NCBI RefSeq assembly: GCF_017315705.1 | Contig: NZ_JAFLRF010000011.1 | Coordinates: forward strand, 52,400-116,399 | Source of the DNA: Trinickia mobilis | GTDB lineage: Bacteria; Pseudomonadota; Gammaproteobacteria; Burkholderiales; Burkholderiaceae | DNA length: 64,000 nt | Direction of reading: 5' to 3' | In this document: positions 36,991-50,214 of the stretch, piece after piece | Layout: every line of letters starts with the position of its first letter | Position numbering within the stretch: the stretch's first letter is position 1 | The notes under the pieces: generated by a model | What the model saw: the letters and a program-made list of their open reading frames with translations, nothing else | The model's database searches: none | What the model was told of the DNA's origin: nothing | Made by a program: the position numbers and the translations under genes

Positions 36991-38139
36991 GTGCCTGTCG
37001 CCAACGAAGCTCGAAGCGTGCGCTTGAGTTGGCCGCGCAGGCTCCTCGCGCTCGTCGCGAAAGAGCCTGTACTGTCGCTGCTGCTGATCGCGCTCGCTTT
37101 TCTCCAAGCACTCCATCCGCGTCCCTGGACATCGCTCCCAGGGCTCGTCGACTGGCAGACGGTGCTGACCCTGGCAGGACTCCTGATTTTGACCAAGGCG
37201 CTCGAATTATCAGGAACCCTAACTTGGTTCGCGCATCGCGTCGTGCATCACGTTCACTCCGAGCGAGCGCTCGCGTATTGGCTCGTAACGTTGGCGGCCG
37301 CGCTCTCGACCGTCATGACCAACGATGTGGCGCTCTTCGTGGTCGTGCCGCTGGTGCTGTCGCTTCACGAACTGACGCCGTTGCCGTTAAAGCGCCTCGT
37401 CATCTTCGTCGCGCTGGCCGTCAACGCCGGGTCGGTCCTGACGCCGCTCGGAAATCCGCAGAACCTGTTTCTCTGGCAGATCAGCGGCGTTTCGTTCGGG
37501 GGCTTCGTGCGGGCGCTTGCACCGCTATGCGCTCTGCTGATGGCGATGCTGTACGCACTGACGACGGTCTCGTTCAAGGCTCGGCCGCTCGATCTTTCGC
37601 TAGATACCGCCGCGCATCCTGTCGATCGGGCGTTCGCCGGCGTTGCGTCCGTTCTGTTTGCTGCGTTCGTCCTGCTTGCGGATTCGCATCACGCCGGCAT
37701 CGGACTCGTCGGCGTCGCATGCGGCTTTCTGATCTGGCGACGGGATGCCGTCCTGAAAATCGACTGGCTGCTGCTGCTGATTTTCGTTTTCATGTTCGTC
37801 GTTTTGCGCAGCGTTGCCGCACTGCCGTGGGTGCGCGAAACGATCGGGCACATCGGCATCGACACGCCGCTGCGCGCGTACGCAGCGGGGACGGTGCTGT
37901 CGCAAGGCATCAGCAACGTGCCGGCGGCAATCATGCTTGCCGAATTTACGAAGGACTGGCGCGCGCTCGCGTTTGGCGTCAGTGTCGGCGGTTTCGGAAT
38001 CGCGATCGGCTCACTGGCGAATCTGATCGCCGTCAGACTCGCCAAGAGGCGCGGCATGTGGTCTCAGTTTCATTGCTTCTCGATTCCGTACTGGATCGTC
38101 GGCGGTATAGTCGGCGGGTGGCTCCTGTCTCATTTTTGA
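36991..38139 (+). CDS. ArsB/NhaD/SLC13-type ion permease
   Basis: Membrane protein of 382 residues with about ten hydrophobic helices, in the ion-transporter superfamily. Paired half-repeat motifs are clear: STVMTNDVALFVVVPL plus SVLTPLGNPQNLFLW in the first half, and SQGISNVPAAIMLAEF plus GSLANLIAVRLAK in the second. The substrate may be Na+/H+, arsenite or a dicarboxylate; the motifs do not decide. It starts at a GTG 28 bases after parB, so it may be co-transcribed with parAB. Confidence 0.85.
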   Translation: MPVANEARSVRLSWPRRLLALVAKEPVLSLLLIALAFLQALHPRPWTSLPGLVDWQTVLTLAGLLILTKALELSGTLTWFAHRVVHHVHSERALAYWLVTLAAALSTVMTNDVALFVVVPLVLSLHELTPLPLKRLVIFVALAVNAGSVLTPLGNPQNLFLWQISGVSFGGFVRALAPLCALLMAMLYALTTVSFKARPLDLSLDTAAHPVDRAFAGVASVLFAAFVLLADSHHAGIGLVGVACGFLIWRRDAVLKIDWLLLLIFVFMFVVLRSVAALPWVRETIGHIGIDTPLRAYAAGTVLSQGISNVPAAIMLAEFTKDWRALAFGVSVGGFGIAIGSLANLIAVRLAKRRGMWSQFHCFSIPYWIVGGIVGGWLLSHF

Positions 38140-38314
38140 CACGCTATAAACGAGATTTCGAGAGATCCGGTCACCCCGGCAAATCAACCCGATAAGCGTT
38201 CAACCCGCGCACTGCGCGGCCGCCTTACATTCGACGCGCCTGCCCCATAGACAGACTGTTTTCCGACCCCTTTCGGCGCCACCTTTCGCGGCGGGTCGTG
38301 ACGCGCCTAAAGTC

Positions 38315-38343
38315 TTGAATCACCTGCAACTATCGCTTACAAT
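38315..38343 (+). promoter_or_regulatory. Probable atp operon promoter
   Basis: -35 TTGAAT (38315-38320) and -10 TACAAT (38338-38343) are separated by exactly 17 bases, 79 bases before the atpI start. It is the best sigma-70 promoter seen in the intergenic region 38140-38421. Confidence 0.65.
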
Positions 38344-38421
38344 CGCCCGGATTTATTAGCTAGGCAACCCCGTAAGCGTCATGAAAGACACGGGCCGAAA
38401 TGGACTTTGCGGAACACTGCG

Positions 38422-38952
38422 ATGGCGGGTCGAGCGCCGGATGACAGGCACGAAGAACACGCACAACGCGCAGCTTCCAAAGCGGCCGACGGTCAGCAGG
38501 AATGGGCTGACGATGCGTGGGATGCCGAGCAGCAAGATAAAAACATCGTTCCGCTCTCGCGGGCTGAAGCAGAGAAGCTGTTTGGTCCGAATGTGAGTCG
38601 TCCATCGCGCGTCACGCCTTTCAGGGTTGTGGTTGCGCAAATGGTTTTGTCCCTGGTTGCTACGCTGGTTTGGTGGCTGTTCTATACGCCGCCGGGCGCT
38701 GCTGCGCTGTCGGCGTTCCTGGGGGGAGCGATTTGCTGGGTGCCGAGCGCATTGTTCGCGGCACGTCTTAGAAAGCTGGGCGGCGGCGCAACCATCCTGA
38801 GCTGGATGATTGGCGAAGCGCTCAAGATGGGAGCGACAGTCGCGATGCTCGTGGCGGTCGCGTACTGGTATCACGACGTGCGCTGGTTGCCGCTGCTCGT
38901 GACTTATCTCATCGCGCTGAAGACGTACTGGATTGCGCTTGGCCTGCGCTGA
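38422..38952 (+). CDS. atpI: ATP synthase subunit I
   Basis: Accessory membrane protein of 176 residues that helps c-ring assembly. A charged N-terminal tail of about 75 residues precedes four hydrophobic helices (VVVAQMVLSLVATLVWWLFYTP, AFLGGAICWVPSALFAAR, GEALKMGATVAMLVAVAYW, LLVTYLIALKTYWIAL). An upstream TTG at 38407 would add five residues; ATG 38422 is preferred, though its ribosome site is weak. First gene of the atp operon. Confidence 0.88.
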   Translation: MAGRAPDDRHEEHAQRAASKAADGQQEWADDAWDAEQQDKNIVPLSRAEAEKLFGPNVSRPSRVTPFRVVVAQMVLSLVATLVWWLFYTPPGAAALSAFLGGAICWVPSALFAARLRKLGGGATILSWMIGEALKMGATVAMLVAVAYWYHDVRWLPLLVTYLIALKTYWIALGLR

Positions 38953-39075
38953 GCTGGTTGAGTCCGATTAAGCGCACGATTATGAGATCGCTTGCGCTGA
39001 CTCGTTCCCGCGACGCACTGTTGCGGCGGGCGCGAGCACGGGAAGATTTTCGACAATTTGGGTGGCAATAACGAT

Positions 39076-39927
39076 ATGGCAGCTAGCGAAGGAACGCGCG
39101 GTATGGATCCGTCCGAATACATCGCGCACCACTTGCAGAATTTCTCCACGTCGCACCAGACGTCGGTCGTCGACTTTCACGTGTGGAATCTCGACACGCT
39201 GTTCTGGTCAATCGTCTGCGGTCTCGTGACGATCCTCATCTTGCGTCTTGCAGCGCGCAAAGCGACACCCGGCGTACCTGGCCGCTTCCAGTGCGCAATC
39301 GAAATGCTCGTCGAGATGGTCGAGGACCAGTCGAAGGCGATCATCCACGGCAACCGTACCTTCATCGCACCGCTGGCGCTGTTTGTGTTCATCTGGGTCG
39401 TGCTGATGAACTCTCTCGACTTTCTCCCCGTCGACCTGCCGGGCCGCGTGATCGGCTGGCTGGGTCTGTCGGCGGTCATACCGCACCACCGCATCGTGCC
39501 GACGGCCGACCTGAACGGCACCTTCGGCATCGCGCTCGGCGTGTTCGTGCTGATGATCTACTACAACCTCAAGATCAAGGGTCCCAGCGGCTTCGCGCAC
39601 GAACTGCTGTCGGCTCCGTTCGGCGCGCATCCGCTGCTGTGGATTCCGAACCTTGCATTGAACATCATCGAGTTCGTCGCCAAGACGGTTTCGCTCGCAT
39701 TGCGGCTGTTCGGCAACATGTACGCGGGCGAACTGCTGTTCCTGCTGATCGCCCTGCTCGGCAGTATCTGGACTTTCGGCGCGGACACCTCGGTGCTCGG
39801 TTTCATCGGCCACGTGATCGCAGGCAGCGTCTGGGCAATCTTCCACATCCTGATTGTTCTTCTGCAAGCGTTCATTTTCATGATGCTGACGCTGGTGTAC
39901 ATCGGCCAGGCACATGACACGCACTAA
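39076..39927 (+). CDS. atpB: ATP synthase Fo subunit a
   Basis: Proton-channel subunit of 283 residues. The essential arginine is Arg210 in [16 protein letters not shown], the same number as in Escherichia coli. Other conserved segments are NSLDFLPVD and the C-terminal [22 protein letters not shown] 39076 (MAASEGTRG) is preferred over an in-frame upstream codon at 39058. 76 bases separate it from atpE. Confidence 0.97.
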   Translation: MAASEGTRGMDPSEYIAHHLQNFSTSHQTSVVDFHVWNLDTLFWSIVCGLVTILILRLAARKATPGVPGRFQCAIEMLVEMVEDQSKAIIHGNRTFIAPLALFVFIWVVLMNSLDFLPVDLPGRVIGWLGLSAVIPHHRIVPTADLNGTFGIALGVFVLMIYYNLKIKGPSGFAHELLSAPFGAHPLLWIPNLALNIIEFVAKTVSLALRLFGNMYAGELLFLLIALLGSIWTFGADTSVLGFIGHVIAGSVWAIFHILIVLLQAFIFMMLTLVYIGQAHDTH

Positions 39928-39979
39928 GCGCGGTCCAGCAGTCATAGATTCGTTTTCGTTTCTTAAATCCCAGTTCTAA

Positions 39980-40273
<294 letters not shown>

Positions 40274-40408
40274 GGTTCCTCGGAAGTTTGCGCCGTAACT
40301 CTTTTTAGACGGCGCGGGGCGGAACGGGTGCTGGGGCGCTGATCGAATGCATGTCGATGAGCGCCTTACCGTTTCACTTTCCGAAATAGCAACGTTTAAG
40401 GAAACACC

Positions 40409-40879
40409 GTGAATCTCAACGCAACCCTGTTTGCGCAAATGGTCGTGTTCCTGATCCTCGCGTGGTTCACGATGAAGTTCGTGTGGCCGCCGTTGGTCAA
40501 CGCCCTCGATGAGCGTTCGAAGAAGATCGCCGAAGGCCTCGCCGCCGCCGAGAAGGGCAAATCGGAACTCGAAGCCGCGCATAAGCGTGTCGACCAGGAA
40601 CTCGCTCAAGCACGCAACGACGGTCAGCAGCGCATCGCTGATGCCGAGAAGCGCGCACTCACCGTCGCCGACGAAATCAAGGCGAACGCTCAAGCCGAAG
40701 CCGCACGCATCATCGCGCAGGCGAAGGCCGACGCCGACCAGCAGATCGTCAAGGCACGCGATGCGCTGCGCGGCGAAGTCGCCACGCTGGCCGTGAAGGG
40801 CGCCGAGCAGATCCTGAAGCGCGAAGTCGATCAAAAGGCCCACGCCGAACTGCTGAATCAACTGAAAGCCGAGCTCTGA
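40409..40879 (+). CDS. atpF: ATP synthase Fo subunit b
   Basis: Peripheral stalk subunit of 156 residues. One N-terminal membrane helix ([22 protein letters not shown]) is followed by a long Ala/Glu/Lys-rich coiled coil ([19 protein letters not shown] onward). A strong AAGGAAA site precedes it. The atpH ATG lies two bases after its stop. Confidence 0.97.
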   Translation: MNLNATLFAQMVVFLILAWFTMKFVWPPLVNALDERSKKIAEGLAAAEKGKSELEAAHKRVDQELAQARNDGQQRIADAEKRALTVADEIKANAQAEAARIIAQAKADADQQIVKARDALRGEVATLAVKGAEQILKREVDQKAHAELLNQLKAEL

Positions 40880-40881
40880 TC

Positions 40882-41421
40882 ATGGCCGAACTTGCAACCA
40901 TTGCCCGTCCGTACGCAGAAGCGCTGTTTCGCGTAGCCGAAGGGGGTGACGCCGGCGCCTGGTCCACTCTCGTGCAGGAGCTGGCACAGGTTGCGCGTCT
41001 GCCCGAAGTGCTGTCGATCGCCGCGAGCCCGAAAGTGAGCCGCGCCCAGGTCAGCGATCTGCTGCTGGCCGCGGTCGAATCGCCGGTCAAGGACACCCCG
41101 CAGGCGAAGAATTTGGTGCAGATGCTGATCGACAATCATCGGCTTTCGCTGCTGCCCGAAATCGCCACGCAGTTCGAAGAACTGAAGAACGCTCGCGAGG
41201 GCGCGGCCGATGCGCTGATCGTCAGCGCATTCCCGCTCGAAGGCGAGCAGTTGAACGACCTCGTCGCAAGCCTCGAACGCAAGTTCAAGCGCAAGCTGAA
41301 ACCGTCGGTTGAAGTCGACGCGTCGCTGATCGGCGGCGTGCGCGTGACGGTCGGCGACGAAGTGCTCGATACCTCGGTCCGCGCGCGGCTTGCCAGCATG
41401 CAGACGGCACTGACCGCCTGA
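40882..41421 (+). CDS. atpH: ATP synthase F1 subunit delta
   Basis: Stator subunit of 179 residues joining the b dimer to the top of F1. It starts [16 protein letters not shown], with an N-terminal helical bundle and the conserved C-terminal [40 protein letters not shown]. It follows atpF with a two-base gap, indicating coupled translation. Confidence 0.97.
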   Translation: MAELATIARPYAEALFRVAEGGDAGAWSTLVQELAQVARLPEVLSIAASPKVSRAQVSDLLLAAVESPVKDTPQAKNLVQMLIDNHRLSLLPEIATQFEELKNAREGAADALIVSAFPLEGEQLNDLVASLERKFKRKLKPSVEVDASLIGGVRVTVGDEVLDTSVRARLASMQTALTA

Positions 41422-41470
41422 AGCGCATACGCGGCTGGCACGCAACAGAATTGACTATCAGGAGCGAATA

Positions 41471-43012
<1,542 letters not shown>

Positions 43013-43108
43013 TCCAGCGTGATCCGCTAGTCAAAAACGGATGTTGAAGCGGCGCGTACGGCGGATGTCGAGCCCGCGCCGCTTCGATCAAGGATCAAGG
43101 AGCAAGCA

Positions 43109-43987
43109 ATGGCTGGAATGAAGGAAATTCGCGGCAAGATCAAGAGCGTCCAAAACACGCGCAAGATCACGAAAGCGATGGAGATGGTCGCCGCATCGAA
43201 GATGCGCCGCGCCCAGGAGCGCATGCGCTCTGCTCGTCCGTACGCCGAGAAAGTCCGCGATATCGCTGCGCACATGAGCCGCGCGAACCCCGAGTATCGC
43301 CACCCGTTCATGGTGGAGAACGAGGGCGCGAAGTCTGCGGGGCTCATCCTCGTCACGACCGACAAGGGCCTGTGCGGCGGCTTGAACACGAACGTGATGC
43401 GTGCGTCGCTCCAGAAGTTCAAGGAACTGGAAGGCAAAGGCCAGACGGTCGAAGCGACGGCAATCGGCAACAAGGGTTTCGGCTTCCTGAATCGCCTGCA
43501 CGCGAAGGTCGTGTCGAACGTCGTGCAACTGGGCGATACGCCGCACCTCGAGAAGCTGATCGGCGCAGTGAAGGTTCAGCTCGACCTGTACTCGGAAGGC
43601 AAGATTTCGGCGGTGTACCTCGCGTACACGCGCTTCATCAACACGATGAAGCAGGAGCCGGTGATCGAGCAACTGCTGCCGCTGTCGGCCGAGCACTTCC
43701 AGCGGGAAGACAAGACGACGCCGAACTCGGCTTGGGACTACATCTACGAGCCGGATGCGCAGGCTGTCGTGGACGAGCTGCTGGTGCGTTACGTCGAAGC
43801 GCTCGTGTATCAGGCGGTGGCCGAGAACATGGCGTCGGAACAGTCGGCGCGGATGGTCGCGATGAAGGCCGCTTCGGATAACGCGAAGACGGTTATCAAC
43901 GAGTTGCAGCTTTCGTACAACAAGAGCCGCCAGGCCGCGATTACGAAGGAACTGTCGGAAATCGTCGGCGGCGCCGCCGCGGTCTGA
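43109..43987 (+). CDS. atpG: ATP synthase F1 subunit gamma
   Basis: Rotor shaft of 292 residues. The N-terminal helix ([32 protein letters not shown]), the [13 protein letters not shown] core motif and the C-terminal helix ([17 protein letters not shown], then [22 protein letters not shown]) are all conserved. It ends at 43987; atpD begins 85 bases later. Confidence 0.98.
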   Translation: MAGMKEIRGKIKSVQNTRKITKAMEMVAASKMRRAQERMRSARPYAEKVRDIAAHMSRANPEYRHPFMVENEGAKSAGLILVTTDKGLCGGLNTNVMRASLQKFKELEGKGQTVEATAIGNKGFGFLNRLHAKVVSNVVQLGDTPHLEKLIGAVKVQLDLYSEGKISAVYLAYTRFINTMKQEPVIEQLLPLSAEHFQREDKTTPNSAWDYIYEPDAQAVVDELLVRYVEALVYQAVAENMASEQSARMVAMKAASDNAKTVINELQLSYNKSRQAAITKELSEIVGGAAAV

Positions 43988-44054
43988 TCGTCGCGATCGG
44001 CCGCAACGTAGCGAATAGCTCGGTAACTGCGCCCTTGCGCGAGTGAAGAATTGA

Positions 44055-45467
<1,413 letters not shown>

Positions 45468-45566
45468 AGGTCGGGTGTAACGCAGCGGGCGCTGGCCATC
45501 GGCGTGTCAATACGTGTGATGTATCGATACGCAGTGGCGACGCCCTCGTAATACGCTCAACCTGCC

Positions 45567-45613
45567 TTGCGTGGGACGAGAGTAAGCGCTAAAGCGCTAA
45601 CACTCGTCGACAG
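45567..45613. repeat. Single hairpin repeat inside the atpD-atpC gap
   Basis: It shares the layout of the 27142-27286 units: GTGGGACGAGAGT, AAGCGCTAAAGCGCT, AACACTCGTCGACAG. Sixteen-base arms pair with two mismatches around an AA loop. Its last bases (GACAGGAG) supply the atpC ribosome site. Confidence 0.8.
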
Positions 45614-45621
45614 GAGTCGAT

Positions 45622-46047
45622 ATGGCAACCATCAAAGTAGACGTCGTCAGCGCGGAAGAGCAGATCTTCTCGGGCCCGGCGAAATTCGTCGCGCTGCCGG
45701 GCGAGGCGGGCGAGCTCGGCATTCTGCCGGGCCACACGCCGCTCATCACTCGGATTCGTCCGGGTGCGGTGCGCATCGAGGCTGAGAACGGCGAAGAAGA
45801 GTTCGTGTTCGTCGCGGGCGGCATTCTCGAAGTGCAGCCCGGCGCGGTGACGGTGCTCGCCGACACGGCGATCCGCGGCGCGGACCTCGACGAGGCGAAG
45901 GCCGAGCAGGCTCGCAAACGCGCGGAAGAGGCGCTGCAAAACTCGGGTTCGAACCTCGAATACGCAACCGCGCAAGCGGAGCTCGCGTACGCGACGGCTC
46001 AACTCGCAGCGATCGAGCGTTTGCGCAAACTGCGCGGTCGTCGCTGA
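45622..46047 (+). CDS. atpC: ATP synthase F1 subunit epsilon
   Basis: Rotor and inhibitory subunit of 141 residues. The beta-sandwich N-terminal domain ([42 protein letters not shown]) is followed by a two-helix C-terminal domain ([19 protein letters not shown] to [14 protein letters not shown]). Last gene of the operon. The AGGAG ribosome site is formed by the end of an interspersed hairpin repeat. A strong terminator follows. Confidence 0.97.
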   Translation: MATIKVDVVSAEEQIFSGPAKFVALPGEAGELGILPGHTPLITRIRPGAVRIEAENGEEEFVFVAGGILEVQPGAVTVLADTAIRGADLDEAKAEQARKRAEEALQNSGSNLEYATAQAELAYATAQLAAIERLRKLRGRR

Positions 46048-46065
46048 CACGTTTTCTGTCGTAAG

Positions 46066-46096
46066 AAAAAAGCAGCCTTCGGGCTGCTTTTTTTTG
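46066..46096 (+). terminator. atp operon terminator
   Basis: Stem AGCAGCC / GGCTGCT with loop TTCG-like TTC, flanked by an A-run and followed by eight T residues, 18 bases after atpC. A textbook intrinsic terminator, probably working on both strands. Confidence 0.93.
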
Positions 46097-46098
46097 TC

Positions 46099-46132
46099 GG
46101 CTGGAGTGAGTGCTTCAGCACTGACTCCGGCC
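46099..46132. repeat. Hairpin repeat after the atp terminator
   Basis: Sixteen-base arms (GGCTGGAGTGAGTGCT and AGCACTGACTCCGGCC) with a TC loop and two mispairs. It has the same architecture as 45567-45613 with different stem bases. Additional half-units carrying GCATGGGACC on the minus strand follow to about 46165. Confidence 0.7.
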
Positions 46133-46332
46133 CCATGCAGAGCACTAACTCGGGTCCCATGCAACGCTGTCTGCGCTTTTGCCGCGAATGCGCCGACTTG
46201 CGCAGAGGCAGAGGGCATCGACACGGGCGAGCGTATGCTGCGGGTAAGACTTGATGCCGCGCTGTCCTCCCCGGGTGGCAGAATGACGGCCAATAGCTAT
46301 TCCAATAAAGCTTACCTCTGGCGGAGACAACC

Positions 46333-48063
46333 ATGGCAACGCAGGCTCCAAGCGACGGCGCGCTGATCGCGCCGGTCGACGGTATTTCCTATGTGTGCGG
46401 TTCAACCGATATCCCGCTGTCGGAGGCGACGATCGGGCAGTTTCTGCGCGACACCGCGCAGCGCTTTCCAGATCGGCCGGCCGTTGTGTTTCGCGAGCAG
46501 GGCATTCGCTGGACTTGGCAGGAATTCGCCGACGAAATCGACGTCCTCGCGGCCGGCTTCGCGGCGCTTGGCATCGTCAAAGGGGATCGCGTTGGCATCT
46601 GGTCGCCGAATCGCGTCGAGTGGCTGCTGACGCAATTCGCGACGGCACGCATCGGCGCCGTGCTCGTCAACGTCAATCCCGCCTACCGGCTCGCCGAGCT
46701 CGAGTACGCGCTGAACAAGTCCGGCTGCAAGGCGATGGTTTGCGCGGAGCGCTTCAAGACGTCGATGTACGTCGAGATGCTTCAAGCGCTGGCACCGGAG
46801 CTCGCGCAGCAGTCGCCGGGCGGCCTGCATGCCGCGCGCCTGCCGGATCTGCGCGTCGTGATCCGGACTTGCGATACCGACACGGCCGGCATGCTGTGCT
46901 TCTCTGAACTGGTCGAAATGGGACGCGTTGCGCGCGAAACCACGCCGTTGGATGCACTCGACGCGACGTTATCGGCGGGTGACCCGATCAACATCCAGTT
47001 CACGAGCGGGACCACCGGCAACCCGAAGGGCGCGACACTCACGCATCGCAACGTCATCAACAACGCGCGCCATATCGCGATGGCGATGCGCTTGAGCGAA
47101 GCCGACTCGCTGTGCATTCCGGTGCCGCTGTATCACTGCTTCGGCATGGTGCTGGCGGTGCTCGCATGCGTGTCGGTCGGCGCGGCGATGGTGTTTCCCG
47201 GCGAAGCGTTCGATCCGGGCGCGACGCTCGCGGCGGTGTCGGAGGAGCGCTGCACCGCATTGCACGGCGTGCCGACGATGTTCATCACCGAGCTCGACCA
47301 CCCGGCCTTCGAGACGTTCGATCTTACGTCGCTGCGCACCGGCATTATGGCCGGCGCCCCGTGCCCGATCGAAACGATGAAGCGCGTGATGTCGAGGATG
47401 CATCTGTCGGATATCACGATCGCCTACGGGATGACCGAGACGAGCCCGGTGTCGTTTCAAACCTCGACGGCCGACCCGGTCGAAAAACGCACGAGTACAG
47501 TCGGCCGCATTCAGCCGCATCTCGAGGCGAAGGTGGTCGATCCGTCCGGGCAAATCGTTCCGGTCGGCGAGACCGGCGAGCTGTGCGTGAAAGGCTATTC
47601 GGTGATGCTGGGCTATTGGGACGACGACGAGCGCACGCGCGAATCGATCGTCGACGGCTGGATGCGCACGGGCGATCTGGCGACGATCGACGCCGAAGGC
47701 TACTGCAACATTGTCGGCCGGCTAAAGGACATGCTGATTCGCGGTGGCGAAAATGTTTATCCACGCGAGATCGAGGAATTTCTATTTCGGCATCCGAAGA
47801 TTCAGAGCGTCCAGGTGTTCGGCGTTCCCGATCCGAAACTCGGCGAGGAGATCTGCGCGTGGATCGTGCTGCGCCCTGGCGAATCGATGACCGTCGATGA
47901 AGTGACGGACTTCTGCCGCGGGCAGATCGCGCATTACAAGGTGCCGCGCTACATTCGTTTCGTCGACGACATGCCGATGACGGTAACAGGCAAAGTGCAA
48001 AAATTCGTCATGCGCGAACGAATGATCGACGAGTTGAAACTGTCGACTCCGCCGACCGCGTAA
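46333..48063 (+). CDS. AMP-forming acyl-CoA synthetase
   Basis: Acyl-adenylate/thioester ligase of 576 residues. The AMP-binding loop is [18 protein letters not shown], followed by [48 protein letters not shown] and the catalytic lysine segment [13 protein letters not shown]. The pattern fits medium- or long-chain fatty acid (FadD/AcsF-like) ligases; chain length is not readable. ACC ATG with GGAGAC upstream fixes the start at 46333. It stands alone, about 285 bases after the atp operon. Confidence 0.9.
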   Translation: MATQAPSDGALIAPVDGISYVCGSTDIPLSEATIGQFLRDTAQRFPDRPAVVFREQGIRWTWQEFADEIDVLAAGFAALGIVKGDRVGIWSPNRVEWLLTQFATARIGAVLVNVNPAYRLAELEYALNKSGCKAMVCAERFKTSMYVEMLQALAPELAQQSPGGLHAARLPDLRVVIRTCDTDTAGMLCFSELVEMGRVARETTPLDALDATLSAGDPINIQFTSGTTGNPKGATLTHRNVINNARHIAMAMRLSEADSLCIPVPLYHCFGMVLAVLACVSVGAAMVFPGEAFDPGATLAAVSEERCTALHGVPTMFITELDHPAFETFDLTSLRTGIMAGAPCPIETMKRVMSRMHLSDITIAYGMTETSPVSFQTSTADPVEKRTSTVGRIQPHLEAKVVDPSGQIVPVGETGELCVKGYSVMLGYWDDDERTRESIVDGWMRTGDLATIDAEGYCNIVGRLKDMLIRGGENVYPREIEEFLFRHPKIQSVQVFGVPDPKLGEEICAWIVLRPGESMTVDEVTDFCRGQIAHYKVPRYIRFVDDMPMTVTGKVQKFVMRERMIDELKLSTPPTA

Positions 48064-48195
48064 AGCACGCACGCGCCAAGCCCGGCAATTGCTCGACTTC
48101 GAAGGAAAGAGAGGGGTTGCCGTGCTGAATGTTCGCGGCACCGCATAAGGACCGAACACCTAAGTGTTCTGCGCAATTTGCAAAGGGAGAGGGCG

Positions 48196-48221
48196 AAAAA
48201 AAAGCGGGCCTAGAGCCCGCT
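48196..48221 (-). terminator. Minus-strand terminator
   Basis: Perfect seven-base stem AGCGGGC / GCCCGCT with a CTAGA loop. The T-run (seven or more) is on the minus strand only; on the plus strand the stem is followed by A residues. It therefore ends a leftward transcript, and the short reading frame at 48242-48415 is the only candidate. Confidence 0.8.
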
Positions 48222-48241
48222 AAAAACCACACGCTACGGGG

Positions 48242-48415
48242 TTAGCGCGAGGAGACCAATGTAGGAACCGACTGGATTGACGCATTGCGCCGATAACGGC
48301 TCCAGCAGGGATGCCCCGGGGAGGGATTCGGCGCGAGGCCGACCGGCTTGAGTGCATCGTATCCGCTCACACTTTGCACTGCCGCCACATCCGTGTTGAA
48401 ACCGTTGAAGGGCAT
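48242..48415 (-). CDS. Possible 57-residue protein, unknown
   Basis: Minus-strand frame MPFNGFNTDVAAVQSVSGYD..., rich in Pro/Ser, no membrane segment or known motif. I do not recognise it. Support: its stop codon lies 20 bases before a minus-strand terminator. Against: no clear Shine-Dalgarno before the ATG. The same transcript could be a small RNA. It lies in the 557-base gap between the acyl-CoA synthetase and CoA-binding genes; the rest of that gap shows nothing else. Confidence 0.35.
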   Translation of the reverse strand: MPFNGFNTDVAAVQSVSGYDALKPVGLAPNPSPGHPCWSRYRRNASIQSVPTLVSSR

Positions 48416-48620
48416 TGTGGGCGAATTGCTTTCAGGACGCGGTAACAAAGTGTTTCAGGTTGTAACGCCCGCCAGATAAGGCTTTCCGGGATATTTTGCC
48501 TTCTGCAAATGCTTAATAAGATATTCTTACCGATTTGAAAATGGGTCGCGACAGACCGGAGCGCATGAGCCGGTCATCATTTCAAGAAACGTCGCCGCGC
48601 GGCATGCGAGATCGCCGAAC

Positions 48621-49199
48621 ATGCAGCCGAATCCGCTCGATTGCAAGCCGATTGAGTTCGTGTCGCCGCGTGCTGAGACCCCCTATCTTTCCATCGACTT
48701 TTATACGATGAACGAGCGTGTAACTTTGCAGCCCATTCTGGAGCGCGATCGCGTGATCGCGGTGGTCGGTTTGTCGAATCGTCCGCATCGGCCGAGCTAT
48801 TCGGTCGCCGCCTATATGCAGGCGCACGGATATCGGATCGTGCCGGTCAACCCCGCTTATGCAAACGATTCCGCCGGCGTGCTCGGGGAGCGTTGCTACG
48901 CGACGCTTGCCGATGCTGCACATGCGCTTGCCGACGAGGAAGTATCGATCGACATGGTCAACGTCTTCCGGCGCGCCGAGGCAGTGCTGCCAGTGGCCGC
49001 CGACGCGGTCGGGATCGGGGCGAAGTCGTTGTGGCTGCAATTGGGCGTCGTCAACGACGAGGCGGCGGCGCTCGCTGCGGCTGCGGGGCTCGATGTCGTG
49101 ATGGATACGTGCGTGAAAGTCGAGCATGAACGTCTGTTCGGCGCGATGCATCGGGCACATGCGCCGGCCCCGCGCGTGCCGGGGCAGATGGTCGAATGA
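48621..49199 (+). CDS. CoA-binding domain protein (YccU type)
   Basis: A Rossmann-like CoA-binding protein. The core is VIAVVGLSNRPHRPSYSVAAYMQAHGYRIVPVNPAY, with VNVFRRAEAVLPVAADAV and LWLQLGVVNDEAA further on; it ends DTCVKVEHERLFG. The frame opens at 48621 (192 residues); a second start at 48708 (MNERVTLQPIL, 163 residues) would fit the usual family length better. Neither has a good ribosome site. Function unknown; relatives resemble the CoA-binding part of succinyl-CoA synthetase alpha. Confidence 0.85.
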   Translation: MQPNPLDCKPIEFVSPRAETPYLSIDFYTMNERVTLQPILERDRVIAVVGLSNRPHRPSYSVAAYMQAHGYRIVPVNPAYANDSAGVLGERCYATLADAAHALADEEVSIDMVNVFRRAEAVLPVAADAVGIGAKSLWLQLGVVNDEAAALAAAAGLDVVMDTCVKVEHERLFGAMHRAHAPAPRVPGQMVE

Positions 49200-49246
49200 A
49201 CCGATAGCCGCCACGAGAGGAATTGAATTGAGCGCCTCGCACCCCG

Positions 49247-50038
49247 TCACTTGAGCCACTTGTCCGAAATCGCCTGAAACTCGCCCGTTGCGCGCGAGAG
49301 GTGCAGCCACTGGTCGACGTACTGCTGAAACACGACATCGTCGCTCGGCACCATGTAGGCCTTTTCGCCGTATTGAAACGGCTTGTCCGGATGCACCGAG
49401 CAGAGTCCAGGGTTGATCTTTTGCTGGAGCAGCGTCTCCGATGCGTCGGTGACCATCACGTCGGCCTTGCCCGCGAGAATCTGCTTGAAGATCGTGACGT
49501 TATCCGGGTAGACGGTCAGCGCTGCGTGCGACAAATACTGCTTCGCGAAGCGCTCGTTGGTGCCGCCGGGATTGACGATCACGCGCGTCGACGGCTGGTC
49601 GATCTGTGCGGCCGTCCGATACTTCTCCACGTCGCCGCAACGCGCGATCGGCGTCTTGCCGTCGATCATGTAGGGCTGCGTGAAGAACGCCCGCTTCTGC
49701 CGTTCGAGCGACGTCGACACGCCCCCCACTGCGATATCGCACTTCGCGATGAAGTCGTTCATGAGGTTCGACCACGTCGTCTTCACGTATTCCGCTTTTA
49801 CGCCGAGCGATTTCGCGAGCGACTCGGCCATGTCGATATCGATGCCTTCGAAGCTGCCGTCCGCGCGGTAGAACGAATACGGCTTGTAGTCGCCCGTTGT
49901 GCAGACGCGCAACGTGCCGCGGGCGGCGATGTGTTCCAGCCGGGACTGCGTCGACTGACTGGCGGCGCCGTTCGCCTGCGCAAACGCCGAGGCGGCGCAG
50001 GCAAAGCTCAACAGCAAGGCGAGTGCGGTTCTTTTCAT
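49247..50038 (-). CDS. pheC: Periplasmic cyclohexadienyl dehydratase
   Basis: Converts prephenate to phenylpyruvate or arogenate to phenylalanine in the periplasm; built on an amino-acid-binding-protein fold. 263 residues with a 20-residue signal peptide (ending ASAFA). It matches Pseudomonas PheC throughout as I recall it: LRVCTTGDYKPYSF, IDIDMAESLAKSLG, TWSNLMNDFI, VNPGGTNERFAKQYL, DNVTIFKQILAGKADVMVTDA, CSVHPDKPF. General annotation may call it an amino-acid ABC binding protein, but no permease or ATPase is adjacent. ATG 50038 is the start that keeps the signal peptide. Confidence 0.88.
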   Translation of the reverse strand: MKRTALALLLSFACAASAFAQANGAASQSTQSRLEHIAARGTLRVCTTGDYKPYSFYRADGSFEGIDIDMAESLAKSLGVKAEYVKTTWSNLMNDFIAKCDIAVGGVSTSLERQKRAFFTQPYMIDGKTPIARCGDVEKYRTAAQIDQPSTRVIVNPGGTNERFAKQYLSHAALTVYPDNVTIFKQILAGKADVMVTDASETLLQQKINPGLCSVHPDKPFQYGEKAYMVPSDDVVFQQYVDQWLHLSRATGEFQAISDKWLK

Positions 50039-50096
50039 CGGTCTTCTCGCGTGGGTTGGGTTTTGGGTTGGTCGATCATAGCGGAGCGTGCTGCCC

Positions 50097-50124
50097 CTTG
50101 AACATCGACGAGCACCCCCTATCT
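50097..50124 (+). promoter_or_regulatory. Sigma-32 heat-shock promoter
   Basis: CTTGAA (50097-50102) and CCCCTATCT (50116-50124) with a 13-base spacer match the RpoH consensus. They lie 91 bases before the small heat-shock gene. The left half also overlaps the upstream region of the divergent pheC gene. Confidence 0.8.
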
Positions 50125-50214
50125 TTGTGTCATGGCGGAACGCTTTCCATTGAACGATGCGCGGCATGTCCGCGCGCCGCGTTTCCGCGTGTGTCCAATT
50201 CGAAGGAGCTCGAA

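Noticed and set aside
48660..48707. Sigma-32 promoter before the CoA-binding gene (CCCCCTATCTTT at about 48680)
   Set aside because: There is no CTTGAA at 12-17 bases upstream, and the element lies inside the longer reading frame.
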